Assembly: GCF_007197735.1 (NCBI RefSeq)
Contig: NZ_CP041637.1
Span: 1,674,001-1,738,000 of the forward strand
Length of the DNA: 64,000 nt
From: Formosa sediminum
Lineage (GTDB): Bacteria; Bacteroidota; Bacteroidia; Flavobacteriales; Flavobacteriaceae
Reading direction: 5' to 3'
This document shows positions 39,048 to 47,719 of the stretch, in pieces (position 1 is the first letter of the stretch; each line of letters starts with the position of its first letter). A program made the position numbers and the translations under genes. A model generated the notes under the pieces. That model made no database searches. It was not told where the DNA came from and saw only the letters and a program-made list of their open reading frames with translations.

Positions 39048-39784
39048 TAGCTTAATAGAATTTGAGTTAGAATAAAATTTAAAGTTATTATAGCTACACT
39101 TGTCCAAACAAAAGATACTGTGCTAGCCTTCCCTACATCTAAAGCTCCTCCTTTCATATAAAATCCATGATAAGATGGGATAGTCGCCAATAAAAAAGCA
39201 AACCCTATAGTTTTAATAAACGCATAGATTATATGGTAAGGAATAAATTCGTCCTGTAATCCAGTAATATATTCATTTACTGTAGCAAAGCCTCCAAATG
39301 CACAAGCAGCTAATCCACCTATAATTCCTAAAAACATTGAAATAGAAATTACAAAAGGGTAGAGCATTAATGAAACAAGTTTAGGAAATACTAAGTAGTT
39401 AAGAGCATTAATACCCATAACTTCTAAAGCATCTATTTGCTCTGTTACACGCATGGTACCAATACTAGACGTTATAAAAGAACCAACTTTACCAGCCATA
39501 ATAATTGAAATAAAGGTTGGTGCAAATTCTAAAATAACAGATTGTCTAGTCGCAAAACCTATTAAAGATTTTGGTACAAGAGGGTTATCCATGTTTAAAG
39601 CTGTCTGTATAGTAACCACACCTCCAACAAAGAATGATATAAATGCAACAATACCTAAGGAGCCAATAATTAAATCATCGATATCCTTAATAATGAGTTT
39701 TTTCATTACCGACCATTTTGTTGGTTTTCTGAAAATCTCAATTATCATGAGTATGTAAGCGCCAATACTGTGTAGATAATTCAT
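39047..39784 (-). CDS. MlaE-like ABC transporter permease
   Basis: The product is 245 residues with five to six membrane helices. MlaE-family signatures include the N-terminal amphipathic segment, FVGGVVTIQTALNMDNPLVP and LEFAPTFISIIMAGKVGSFI, then TMRVTEQIDALEVMGINALN. Such permeases move lipids between inner and outer membrane with an MlaF ATPase and an MCE-domain MlaD. MlaF is next door but no MlaD is in the window, so it must be encoded elsewhere. It is divergent from the phosphatase gene. Confidence 0.9.
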   Translation of the reverse strand: MNYLHSIGAYILMIIEIFRKPTKWSVMKKLIIKDIDDLIIGSLGIVAFISFFVGGVVTIQTALNMDNPLVPKSLIGFATRQSVILEFAPTFISIIMAGKVGSFITSSIGTMRVTEQIDALEVMGINALNYLVFPKLVSLMLYPFVISISMFLGIIGGLAACAFGGFATVNEYITGLQDEFIPYHIIYAFIKTIGFAFLLATIPSYHGFYMKGGALDVGKASTVSFVWTSVAIITLNFILTQILLS

Positions 39785-39866
39785 AAAATAGTTTGTAAGT
39801 GCTAAAGTAAAAAAATACTATTACTTATTTAATGATTATTTAAATTAAGATCGATTTTAAAAACCT

Positions 39867-39874
39867 TATTTTTG
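39867..39874 (+). promoter_or_regulatory. -7 box of the PafA-like phosphatase gene
   Basis: TATTTTTG matches TAnnTTTG and lies 24 nt before the ATG at 39899. No good -33 TTG is visible at 17-23 nt. Confidence 0.55.
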
Positions 39875-39898
39875 TGTTCAAAATTTCAATTCTATTTT

Positions 39899-41545
39899 AT
39901 GAAAAATTCAATATTATGTTTTGCTGCAAGTTTACTATTTGGAACTTGTTTTGCTCAACAGACACAGGAAAACACACCTGAAGACATATATGTTAAACCC
40001 AAACTAGTAGTTGGTATTGTTGTAGATCAAATGCGTTATGATTATTTAACTCGTTTTTATAATAAATATGGAGAAGATGGTTTTAAACGTATGATAGATG
40101 AGGGGTTTAACTGTAAGAATAATCATTTTAATTATATTCCTACTTACACAGCTCCAGGACATGCTTCAATTTATACAGGTACATCTCCTATGAATCATGG
40201 TATTATTGGTAATAATTGGTATGATAAAGAAACTAAAACATCTGTATATTGTGCTGAAGATGCTTCTGTAGCCTCTGTAGGAACAGAAGATAAAGCTGGA
40301 CAGATGTCTCCGCACCGTATGTTAACTACAAGTTTTGCAGATGAAAATAGATTGTTTACACAAATGGAAGGTAAAACAATTGGGGTGTCTATAAAAGATA
40401 GAGGTGCAATTTTACCAGCCGGACATACAGCCAACGCTGCATATTGGTTTTTTGGTGAAGATCAAGGCGATTTTATTACAAGTACCTATTATAGAGATGA
40501 TTTACCAAAATGGGTGAAAAATTTTAACTCTTCTAAAACCGCAAAGTCTTACTTAAAAGAATGGGACACTTATTATGATATTAAAAAATACACTGAAAGT
40601 GGTGCCGATTTAAATGATTTTGAAGGCGGTTTTAAAGGTCAAAAAAACGCAACATTTCCTTATGATTTAAAAAAATTAAGTAAGGAAAATAATGGTTACG
40701 ATATAATAAAAAGTACACCTTACGGTAATAGTATTGTAACAGATTTTGCTATTGAAGCCATTAAAGGAGAAGATTTAGGAAAAGATGATGTTACTGATGT
40801 TTTAACTGTAAGTTTTTCATCTACAGATTATGTAGGTCATAATTTTGGTGTTAATTCTAAGGAAGTAGAAGACACATATATCAGATTAGATAAAGATTTA
40901 GGTCGTTTATTTAAAATGCTAGATAATTATGTAGGAAAAGGGGAATACACGGTGTTTTTAACTGCAGATCATGGCGGTGTAGATGTACCATCTTATTTAC
41001 ATTCACAACATGTGCCTGCTGGATATTTTGCTAAAGAAGAATTTAAAAATAATTTAAATCAATTTATGACTAAAAAATATGGTGTATCAGATTTAATTGA
41101 AAACATTAGTAATAATCAAATCTTTTTAAATCGTAAAAAAGTTAATGAACTAAATTTAAATTTAGAACGTACGCAACAAGAGATTGCTAATGAATTAATT
41201 TCTTATGATAATATTCATTACGTATCTCCTGCATATGCTCTTTCTAGTGGAGGTAATGATATAGAGGCACTATTAAAAAATGGTTATAATCAAAAACGCT
41301 CTGGAGATGTTTTATTTGAATTAAAACCAGCCGTTATTTCTTATGGCAAAACAGGATCTACGCATGGTTCTGGATTAAATCACGATACACACGTCCCTTT
41401 ATTATTTTTTGGTAAAGGAATTAAACATGGTAGTACTTTACAAAAAACAGAAATTATAGATATAGCTCCAACTATTTCTGGATTATTAGGAATTAGCTTC
41501 CCTAATGGAGCCACTGGAAAACCACTAGAGTTCCTTTTAAAATAA
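39899..41545 (+). CDS. PafA-like alkaline phosphatase (secreted)
   Basis: The product is 548 residues from the ATG at 39899, which gives the signal peptide MKNSILCFAASLLFGTCFAQ. An upstream in-frame ATG at 39872 lies inside the -7 box. The alkaline phosphatase superfamily residues all appear: VDQMRYDYL (metal Asp), PTYTAPGH (Thr nucleophile), GNNWYD, IKDRGAILPAGH (Lys and Arg of PafA enzymes), STDYVGHNFG, TADHGGVD and THGSGLNHDTHVPL. PafA is the phosphate-irrepressible periplasmic phosphomonoesterase of Flavobacteriia. The Lys/Arg pair argues for monoesterase rather than diesterase activity. Confidence 0.9.
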   Translation: MKNSILCFAASLLFGTCFAQQTQENTPEDIYVKPKLVVGIVVDQMRYDYLTRFYNKYGEDGFKRMIDEGFNCKNNHFNYIPTYTAPGHASIYTGTSPMNHGIIGNNWYDKETKTSVYCAEDASVASVGTEDKAGQMSPHRMLTTSFADENRLFTQMEGKTIGVSIKDRGAILPAGHTANAAYWFFGEDQGDFITSTYYRDDLPKWVKNFNSSKTAKSYLKEWDTYYDIKKYTESGADLNDFEGGFKGQKNATFPYDLKKLSKENNGYDIIKSTPYGNSIVTDFAIEAIKGEDLGKDDVTDVLTVSFSSTDYVGHNFGVNSKEVEDTYIRLDKDLGRLFKMLDNYVGKGEYTVFLTADHGGVDVPSYLHSQHVPAGYFAKEEFKNNLNQFMTKKYGVSDLIENISNNQIFLNRKKVNELNLNLERTQQEIANELISYDNIHYVSPAYALSSGGNDIEALLKNGYNQKRSGDVLFELKPAVISYGKTGSTHGSGLNHDTHVPLLFFGKGIKHGSTLQKTEIIDIAPTISGLLGISFPNGATGKPLEFLLK

Positions 41546-41573
41546 TTTTATAGTATTACATTATAGAACATAC

Positions 41574-41613
41574 AAGAGCCCGTTTCTAAATTAAAGAACC
41601 GGGCTCTTTTTAT
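41574..41613 (+). terminator. Intrinsic terminator after the phosphatase gene
   Basis: AAGAGCCCG (41574-41582) pairs with CGGGCTCTT (41600-41608). The stem is extended by four more pairs after a mismatch and followed by TTTATTTTTTT. It starts 28 nt past the stop. Confidence 0.92.
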
Positions 41614-41701
41614 TTTTTTAGATTTAAAATAGTTGCTCTTAAAAAGGATAAGTTAATTACAACAACAAAAAGAACAAAAAGGATAGATTAAAATACAGTA
41701 A

Positions 41702-41968
41702 CTATTTTCTATATAAACAGTAGTTGTTCACTAAATCGATATATATACGTTTAGCTTCATCTTGTGTAATGTTTTGTACTTGAAATAATGCATTTGTTTT
41801 AAATGCATTTATAATAGGTTTATTACTGTTTGGTCTATTATAATCGTTTGTAGCTTTTTTGTAATAAGCATATAACCGTAATAGGAAATCTGCTGGGAAT
41901 GGTCCAGGAAGATTATTAATGCGTTCTACAGCATCCTTAAAGTCAATATCTAATTCTTCTGAAGTCAT
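41702..41968 (-). CDS. Acyl-CoA-binding protein (ACBP)
   Basis: The product is 88 residues, the size of a single four-helix ACBP domain. The core LRLYAYYKKATNDYN corresponds to the eukaryotic LYxLYKQAT motif that contacts the CoA phosphate, and the end EAKRIYIDLVNNY matches helix 4. ACBP buffers long-chain acyl-CoA esters. It is unusual in bacteria outside a few groups. It overlaps the psd stop by one base and is the last gene of the cdsA-psd set, which suggests a role in supplying or protecting acyl groups for phospholipids. Confidence 0.85.
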   Translation of the reverse strand: MTSEELDIDFKDAVERINNLPGPFPADFLLRLYAYYKKATNDYNRPNSNKPIINAFKTNALFQVQNITQDEAKRIYIDLVNNYCLYRK

Positions 41969-42618
41969 TATAATTCGGCAATAATACTTTCCCCACCTTT
42001 AACTTTGTCGTTAAGGTTTACATTAATTTTAGTTCCCAAAGGTAAAAATAAATCTACTCTTGACCCAAATTTAATAAAGCCTGAATCACTCGCTTGTATA
42101 GCTTGGTCTCCAACTTTGGCATAATTTACTATACGTTTAGCTAATGCGCCTGCAATTTGTCTGTGTAAAACTTTTCCAAAGATTTCGTTTTCTACAACAA
42201 CAGTAGTACGCTCGTTTTCTTCACTAGCTTTTGGGTGCCAAGCGACTAAAAATTTACCTGGGTGGTATTTGCTAAACACGACTTTTCCGCCTATAGGATA
42301 TCTTGTAACGTGTACATTTATTGGAGACATAAATACACTAACTTGTAAACGCTTTTCTTTAAAGTATTCCTTTTCAAAAACTTCTTCTATAACAACTACT
42401 TTCCCGTCTACAGGAGATAAAACTTGATTGTCATTTAAAATACCATTACGTTTTGGATTTCTAAAAAATTGTAAAATTAATATTAGAAATGCTAGGCAAG
42501 AGAAAAATAATATGTTTCGTAACCAGACGAAAGATATAAAATTGTCTATCACTAAAAATGATGCAACTACTAGTGCAAAAGCGATTAGTATGATCTTAAA
42601 ACCTTCTTTATGAAACAT
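41968..42618 (-). CDS. psd: Phosphatidylserine decarboxylase
   Basis: The product is 216 residues of the short (type II, archaeal-like) form. It converts phosphatidylserine to phosphatidylethanolamine. An N-terminal membrane hairpin (about 10-50) precedes the catalytic part (LSPVDGKVV, MSPINVHVTRYP). The self-cleavage site is FIKFGSRVD, where the Ser becomes the pyruvoyl group. It overlaps the cdsA end by 11 nt, consistent with coupled expression. No pssA is visible in the window. Confidence 0.95.
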   Translation of the reverse strand: MFHKEGFKIILIAFALVVASFLVIDNFISFVWLRNILFFSCLAFLILILQFFRNPKRNGILNDNQVLSPVDGKVVVIEEVFEKEYFKEKRLQVSVFMSPINVHVTRYPIGGKVVFSKYHPGKFLVAWHPKASEENERTTVVVENEIFGKVLHRQIAGALAKRIVNYAKVGDQAIQASDSGFIKFGSRVDLFLPLGTKINVNLNDKVKGGESIIAEL

Positions 42619-43429
42619 AATCTAAAATTCTTAAAAACAAATAAATAAATGGTGCAGCAAATATAATACTGTCTAATCTGTCAAGTAATCCGCCATGTCC
42701 AGGCATAATTACACCACTATCTTTAACATTAACTTGACGTTTAAATTTAGATTCTACTAAATCTCCTAACGTACCAAAAACACTTATAATTATTGATAAA
42801 ATAAGCCATTGATTAAAGCTTAATGTGTTTGTAAAGGTAGCAATAAAATAGCTAGTTACACACGAAAAAAACAATCCTCCAATAAAACCTTCAACGGTCT
42901 TTTTAGGAGATATTTTTTCAAATAACTTTTGTTTTCCAAAGTTTTTTCCAACGATAAAGGCAAAAGTGTCGTTAACCCATACTAAGATAAACGATCCTAA
43001 AATTATACTAGGTTGGTACGTGTTACCAAATTTTGCAATTAACATTAAGAATACAAAAGAACTAGATAAATAAAAACTAGTTAAAAGAAAACGTTTAAAT
43101 TTAAATAGAGGTATACCTCGTTTAGAGAATAAATCTTTAATTAAAAATAAATTTACAAATATTGAAAGTACTAAAACGATTTGAGTAGCTTCATTAAAAC
43201 CGGCTAACTTTGGAGAAACCATGTGCCAGTAACTAAAAAAGAAATATATAACAGTAAATATTATATAAGGTGAAAATTTATGAATCTCTATAAGTTTCTT
43301 AAATTCTGCTATAGAAATGATGCCAAAAATAAAGAACAATACTGTTACAGCATGCTCATTGTAAAGAGATCCAATTAATAAAGCTATATATATAAAACCA
43401 AAAATAGATCTGGTAAGAATTTCTTTCAT
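42608..43429 (-). CDS. cdsA: Phosphatidate cytidylyltransferase
   Basis: The product is 273 residues with about eight membrane helices. It makes CDP-diacylglycerol, the precursor of all phospholipids. The C-terminal family signature (SKFKRQVNVKDSGVIMPGHG then GLLDRLDS) is intact. It lies 1 nt from the LUD gene and overlaps psd, forming a lipid synthesis unit. Confidence 0.96.
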   Translation of the reverse strand: MKEILTRSIFGFIYIALLIGSLYNEHAVTVLFFIFGIISIAEFKKLIEIHKFSPYIIFTVIYFFFSYWHMVSPKLAGFNEATQIVLVLSIFVNLFLIKDLFSKRGIPLFKFKRFLLTSFYLSSSFVFLMLIAKFGNTYQPSIILGSFILVWVNDTFAFIVGKNFGKQKLFEKISPKKTVEGFIGGLFFSCVTSYFIATFTNTLSFNQWLILSIIISVFGTLGDLVESKFKRQVNVKDSGVIMPGHGGLLDRLDSIIFAAPFIYLFLRILDYVS

Positions 43430-43430
43430 G

Positions 43431-44042
43431 TTAGAGGTCTTCTAAAAGCAGCAAATATAGGTTTTTTGAATTACTACCATAGGTTAAGAAGTTTTTTTCC
43501 TCTTCAAATTTAAAATGTTTTATAGTAGTAATATTTGACGGAATTTTTTGCGTGTTTTTAGATTTAATATTACGTAGTCCCTCACTGATACTTCCAACAA
43601 TTTGACTTGTAGTTGAAAATACAATAAAATTACTTGGCAGGTCTGCTAGTTTTTTTTCTGCTATTTGATTAGAGCAAATTAATAAAGAACCATCATCTGC
43701 GATTAAACTTTCACAACTAGTTAAAAAATAAGTGGCATCGGCTTCATTATGTTTAGCTATGTTTAAGCTAGATGAAGCAAAACGTTTTTTTAAATTATTT
43801 TCTAAGATCAAGATTTTTTTATCTTCCCAATTGTTCTCTTCAATAATAAAATCTAAGGTTTGAAAAATTTCATCTAAATTTTCGCAATACAGAAATTTAC
43901 CACCATTCTCTTTAAAGTTTATTGTAAACTTCTCATCTATGGGTAGTTTTATTTCAGGCATATATTTGCCTCGGTCTTCAGATTGAATTTCCTCTTCTGA
44001 TTTATTTGATTTGGAACCAAAAAGTTTTCTAAATAGACTCAT
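43431..44042 (-). CDS. LUD-domain (LutC-like) protein
   Basis: The product is 203 residues. The fold signature is weak but typical: ADATYFLTSCESLIADDGSL, then SQIVGSISEGLRNI and YGSNSKNLYLLLLEDL. LUD proteins include LutB and LutC of lactate utilisation, but lone members like this one have no assigned reaction. It is first in a transcript with cdsA, psd and the ACBP gene, behind a promoter at 44083-44110, so it may serve lipid metabolism rather than lactate use. Confidence 0.7.
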   Translation of the reverse strand: MSLFRKLFGSKSNKSEEEIQSEDRGKYMPEIKLPIDEKFTINFKENGGKFLYCENLDEIFQTLDFIIEENNWEDKKILILENNLKKRFASSSLNIAKHNEADATYFLTSCESLIADDGSLLICSNQIAEKKLADLPSNFIVFSTTSQIVGSISEGLRNIKSKNTQKIPSNITTIKHFKFEEEKNFLTYGSNSKNLYLLLLEDL

Positions 44043-44082
44043 TAAGACATCTGCAATTAATCTGTGTTAAATAGGGTTTGTT

Positions 44083-44110
44083 CAAAGATAAAAAATCTTA
44101 AATTAACCAA
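44083..44110 (-). promoter_or_regulatory. Promoter of the LUD-cdsA-psd-ACBP transcript
   Basis: On the minus strand TATCTTTG (complement of 44083-44090) follows TTGG (complement of 44107-44110) at 17 nt spacing. The -7 box begins within the T run of the ftsH terminator. Confidence 0.7.
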
Positions 44111-44129
44111 CCGTCAATTTAAGATTTTT
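44091..44129 (-). terminator. Intrinsic terminator after ftsH
   Basis: A 14-bp perfect stem (44091-44104 with 44116-44129) encloses an 11-nt loop, with five Ts on the 3' arm in the minus direction. It lies 30 nt past the ftsH stop. Confidence 0.85.
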
Positions 44130-44159
44130 CCTGCTATTAAGCATTATTACTTAATAAAA

Positions 44160-46097
44160 TTATTTGTCTAAAAGCGGTTTTAATTCTGTTTCAAAAGGGC
44201 GCTTACCAAATATTTTTTCAAGGTTATCTTTAAAGATCACTTCTTTTTCTAAAAGAACATCGGCTAACTCTGTAAGTTTATCCTTGTTATCTTCTAAAAG
44301 TTTTATAGCTCTTTCATACTGAGCCTCGATAATATCCGAAATCTCTTTATCAATAAGCTCAGCCGTTTTTTCACTATAAGGTTTAGTAAAACCATATTCG
44401 TTTTGACCTGAAGAATCGTAATACGTTAAGTTACCAACTTTATCGCTTAAACCATATACAGTTACCATCGCTCTAGCTTGTTTAGTGACTTTTTCTAAAT
44501 CGCTTAATGCACCTGTAGAAATCTTATTAAAGATTACTTTTTCTGCAGCACGACCACCTAAAGCAGCACACATTTCGTCCAGCATTTGCTCGGGTCTCAC
44601 TATTAAGCGCTCTTCTGGTAAATACCAAGCAGCTCCTAGAGAACGGCCACGAGGTACAATAGTTACTTTTACCAAAGGAGCAGCATGTTCTAGCATCCAA
44701 CTCACGGTGGCATGACCTGCCTCATGAAATGCTATAGCTTTCTTTTCGCTAGGCGTTATAATTTTATTTTTCTTCTCTAAACCACCAATAATACGGTCTA
44801 CAGCATCTAAGAAATCTTGCTTATCTACAGCTTTTTTTCCTTGTCTTGCAGCAATTAAAGCTGCTTCGTTACATACGTTTGCTATATCTGCTCCAGAGAA
44901 TCCTGGTGTTTGTTTTGCTAAAAAGTCTGTGTCTAAATTTTCAGATTTTTTAATTGGCTTTAAATGCACTTTAAAAATCTCTTCACGTTCTCTAATATCT
45001 GGTAAATCTACAAATATTTGTCTGTCAAAACGTCCTGCACGCATTAAAGCACTATCTAAAACATCTGCTCTGTTAGTTGCAGCAAGTACAATAACATTGG
45101 TGTTTGTACCAAAACCATCCATTTCTGTAAGGAGTTGGTTTAATGTATTTTCTCTTTCGTCGTTAGAACCAGACATGTTGCTTTTCCCTCTTGCACGTCC
45201 AATGGCATCAATTTCATCAATAAAGATAATTGCAGGAGATTTCTCTTTAGCTTGTTTAAATAAGTCTCTTACACGAGAAGCTCCAACACCAACAAACATT
45301 TCAACAAAATCAGATCCTGATAATGAGAAGAAAGGGACTTTAGCTTCACCAGCAACAGCCTTTGCTAATAATGTTTTACCTGTTCCAGGAGGCCCTACAA
45401 GTAAAGCTCCTTTTGGTATTTTACCACCAAGTGAAGTGTATTTTTCAGGATTTTTAAGGAAATCTACAATTTCTTGTATTTCTTCTTTAGCTCCTTCTAA
45501 ACCAGCTACATCTTTGAATGATGTTTTAACATCTGTATTTTGATCGAATAATTTAGCTTTAGATTTACCAATGTTAAATATTTGACCACCAGCGCCACCG
45601 CCGCCACCGCCAGACATTCTACGCATAATAAAAATCCAAACTCCAATTAATAAAATAAAAGGTAGAAATCCAATAATGAAATCTCCCCAGTAGTTTTGTT
45701 CTGTTTTATATTCTATATGAGTTTTTAAGCCTTGATCTTGAATAGCAGCATTAACCTGATTTTCAAAATTTTGTAAATCACCAAATTCAAAACTGTAATT
45801 TGGAAGTTTAGATGCTGTTGGAAGTAAGGTAGACGGCTTAGAATTTTTATGTTCTTCTTTTTGTAAAGCCTCATCTGTTAAATAAACTTTTGCTTCTCTT
45901 TTATTTACAATTTCAACAGTTTCAACATCTCCTTCACTTAGATATTTCATGAATTCAGAAGGTGTAGTTGTACTTGAGTCTTGTAAACTATTTGTATTAA
46001 AAAACTGCATTGCAATAAAGATTGCAATAATAGCTCCGTAAATCCAATACGGATTTAATTTAGGTTTCTTATTAGGAGTTTTCTTATTGTTTGCCAT
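44160..46097 (-). CDS. ftsH: ATP-dependent zinc metalloprotease FtsH
   Basis: The product is 645 residues. Two membrane helices (about 16-33 and 137-157) flank a periplasmic domain. A glycine-rich linker follows, then the AAA+ domain (Walker A GPPGTGKT, Walker B IIFIDEIDAIG, second region of homology ATNRADVLDSALMRAGRFDR). The zinc protease motif is HEAGH at about residue 465. FtsH degrades membrane proteins and, in E. coli, controls lipid A synthesis. It follows rsfS by 5 nt. Confidence 0.98.
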   Translation of the reverse strand: MANNKKTPNKKPKLNPYWIYGAIIAIFIAMQFFNTNSLQDSSTTTPSEFMKYLSEGDVETVEIVNKREAKVYLTDEALQKEEHKNSKPSTLLPTASKLPNYSFEFGDLQNFENQVNAAIQDQGLKTHIEYKTEQNYWGDFIIGFLPFILLIGVWIFIMRRMSGGGGGGAGGQIFNIGKSKAKLFDQNTDVKTSFKDVAGLEGAKEEIQEIVDFLKNPEKYTSLGGKIPKGALLVGPPGTGKTLLAKAVAGEAKVPFFSLSGSDFVEMFVGVGASRVRDLFKQAKEKSPAIIFIDEIDAIGRARGKSNMSGSNDERENTLNQLLTEMDGFGTNTNVIVLAATNRADVLDSALMRAGRFDRQIFVDLPDIREREEIFKVHLKPIKKSENLDTDFLAKQTPGFSGADIANVCNEAALIAARQGKKAVDKQDFLDAVDRIIGGLEKKNKIITPSEKKAIAFHEAGHATVSWMLEHAAPLVKVTIVPRGRSLGAAWYLPEERLIVRPEQMLDEMCAALGGRAAEKVIFNKISTGALSDLEKVTKQARAMVTVYGLSDKVGNLTYYDSSGQNEYGFTKPYSEKTAELIDKEISDIIEAQYERAIKLLEDNKDKLTELADVLLEKEVIFKDNLEKIFGKRPFETELKPLLDK

Positions 46098-46102
46098 TAA
46101 GT

Positions 46103-46474
46103 CTAATAGTTTGTTTCAATTATTGTTGTTTTTGCATCGCCCCAAAGGCTTTCAATGTCATAATATTCTCGGATATGTTTCTGAAATACATGAACAACTA
46201 CATTCACATAATCTATTAATACCCATTCGGCATTGTCTTGCCCTTCTGTGTGCCAAGGTTTGTCCTTAAGTTCTTTACTTACTTTTTTCTGAACAGCGTT
46301 TACAATGGCATTAACTTGAGTGTTTGAGGTTCCTTCGCAGATTATAAAATAATCGCAAACTGTATTTTCAATTTCTCGTAAGTCTAAAATATTTATTTCT
46401 TTTCCTTTAACATCTTCAATTCCACTTAAGATGGTGGCAATTAGCAAGTCTGAATTTGTGTTTTCTTTCGCCAT
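46103..46474 (-). CDS. rsfS: Ribosome silencing factor RsfS
   Basis: The product is 123 residues. The family core is clear: CDYFIICEGTSNTQVNAIVN and DNAEWVLIDYVNVVVHVF. RsfS binds L14 and blocks 30S-50S joining during starvation. It is the first gene of the rsfS-ftsH transcript, 19 nt downstream of an exact -7 box at 46494-46501. Confidence 0.96.
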   Translation of the reverse strand: MAKENTNSDLLIATILSGIEDVKGKEINILDLREIENTVCDYFIICEGTSNTQVNAIVNAVQKKVSKELKDKPWHTEGQDNAEWVLIDYVNVVVHVFQKHIREYYDIESLWGDAKTTIIETNY

Positions 46475-46493
46475 TAATTTGATTTAATTTGTA

Positions 46494-46501
46494 CAAAGTT
46501 A
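46494..46501 (-). promoter_or_regulatory. -7 box of rsfS-ftsH
   Basis: The minus-strand TAACTTTG (complement of CAAAGTTA) matches TAnnTTTG and lies 19 nt before the rsfS start. No clear -33 element was seen. Confidence 0.55.
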
Positions 46502-46568
46502 TTATTTTTTAGTTCTTTATACTTTAAAATTTGCAGAAGTTTTTTTCCTGCCTATATAAATAATATAA

Positions 46569-47300
46569 ATGCATATCATCAAACTTGATGCCATCGATTC
46601 AACGAACACTTTTTTAAAACAATTAAGTAGTTGTGAAATGGTAGAGGATTATACTGTTGTGGTTGCTAAACACCAAACCATGGGACGTGGGCAAATGGGG
46701 ACAGTTTGGGAGTCTGAACCTGCTAAAAACCTTATGTTTAGTGTGTTTAGAGACGTCTCTTTTGTGCCTATAGAAAAGCAGTTTTATATAAGTATGGTTA
46801 CTGCAATAGCTATTTATAAGGCTTTAAAAAAACTCTTAATGCCTAGAGTTAAAATAAAATGGCCTAACGACATTTTGTCAGCAGATAAAAAAATATGTGG
46901 TGTCTTAATCGAGAATATCGTTACCTCAAGCGGCTTGCGTGATAGTGTGTTAGGTATTGGTGTAAATGTAAATCAGACAAATTTTAAAGAATTACCTAAA
47001 GCTTCATCCATTGTAAATGAAGTAGGTTGTATTTATAATTTAGATGAAGTTTTACATCATATTTTAGTAGAATTAAAAGAATGTTTTGCTTGGTTAGAGC
47101 GAGGGCAATTTGAAAAAATAAAAGCAACGTACGAAAGTGTGCTGTTTAAAAAAAATAAGCCTTCAACATTTTTAGATGTTAAAGGCCATATGTTTTCTGG
47201 TTTTATTCTTGGTGTAACAGAACTTGGTAATTTAAAAGTGCTGTTAGAAGATGAAATTATAAAAGTATATAATTTAAAAGAAATAACTTTATTGTACTAA
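46569..47300 (+). CDS. birA: Biotin--[acetyl-CoA-carboxylase] ligase (monofunctional)
   Basis: The product is 243 residues. The ligase motif TMGRGQMGTVWESEPAKNL, KIKWPNDIL and KKICGVLIENI are all present. No N-terminal helix-turn-helix is found, so this is the non-regulatory form that only attaches biotin. Its end overlaps the convergent START-like gene by 4 nt. Confidence 0.95.
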   Translation: MHIIKLDAIDSTNTFLKQLSSCEMVEDYTVVVAKHQTMGRGQMGTVWESEPAKNLMFSVFRDVSFVPIEKQFYISMVTAIAIYKALKKLLMPRVKIKWPNDILSADKKICGVLIENIVTSSGLRDSVLGIGVNVNQTNFKELPKASSIVNEVGCIYNLDEVLHHILVELKECFAWLERGQFEKIKATYESVLFKKNKPSTFLDVKGHMFSGFILGVTELGNLKVLLEDEIIKVYNLKEITLLY

Positions 47301-47692
47301 ATAGATTCTGGCATTTTGGTAGCAAGAGTTTCAATGAATTTTGAAATAGGGCCCTTTACCATCATAGCCATCATGGGATTAAAGTCGCCTTCAAATTGAA
47401 GTTTAACCTCGCTTTGTCCTTCCTTAATTTCAATTATATGCCCAATTAGCGAAAAGTCTAATTTACCTCCAGCAGCTCCTAATACAATTTTGTTAGGAGG
47501 TATTACATCTTTCTTTTTCAAAATAATTTCAGGCATGCCTTTTAAAGCAAAAAGAAATTTGTCGTCTTCTAAAATTTCAAATTTACTTATGTTTTCAGGC
47601 ATAAGTTTTTCAAAATTTTTAATATCAGTTAGAAAGTCAAATACATCTTGAGGTGATTTGTCAATCTTTACTTTTGGAGATTCTAAATTCAT
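47297..47692 (-). CDS. SRPBCC (START-like) fold protein
   Basis: The product is 131 residues. It shows the polyketide-cyclase/START-like pattern: KVDKSPQDVFDFLTDIKNF-like N-terminus (KIDKSPQDVFDFLTDI), central beta strands, and a long C-terminal helix (ISKFIETLATKMPES). The ligand is unknown. It starts 27 nt after pyrE and is probably co-transcribed with it. Confidence 0.75.
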   Translation of the reverse strand: MNLESPKVKIDKSPQDVFDFLTDIKNFEKLMPENISKFEILEDDKFLFALKGMPEIILKKKDVIPPNKIVLGAAGGKLDFSLIGHIIEIKEGQSEVKLQFEGDFNPMMAMMVKGPISKFIETLATKMPESI

Positions 47693-47719
47693 GATATTTG
47701 TTAATTTGTTTGTGTTAGA

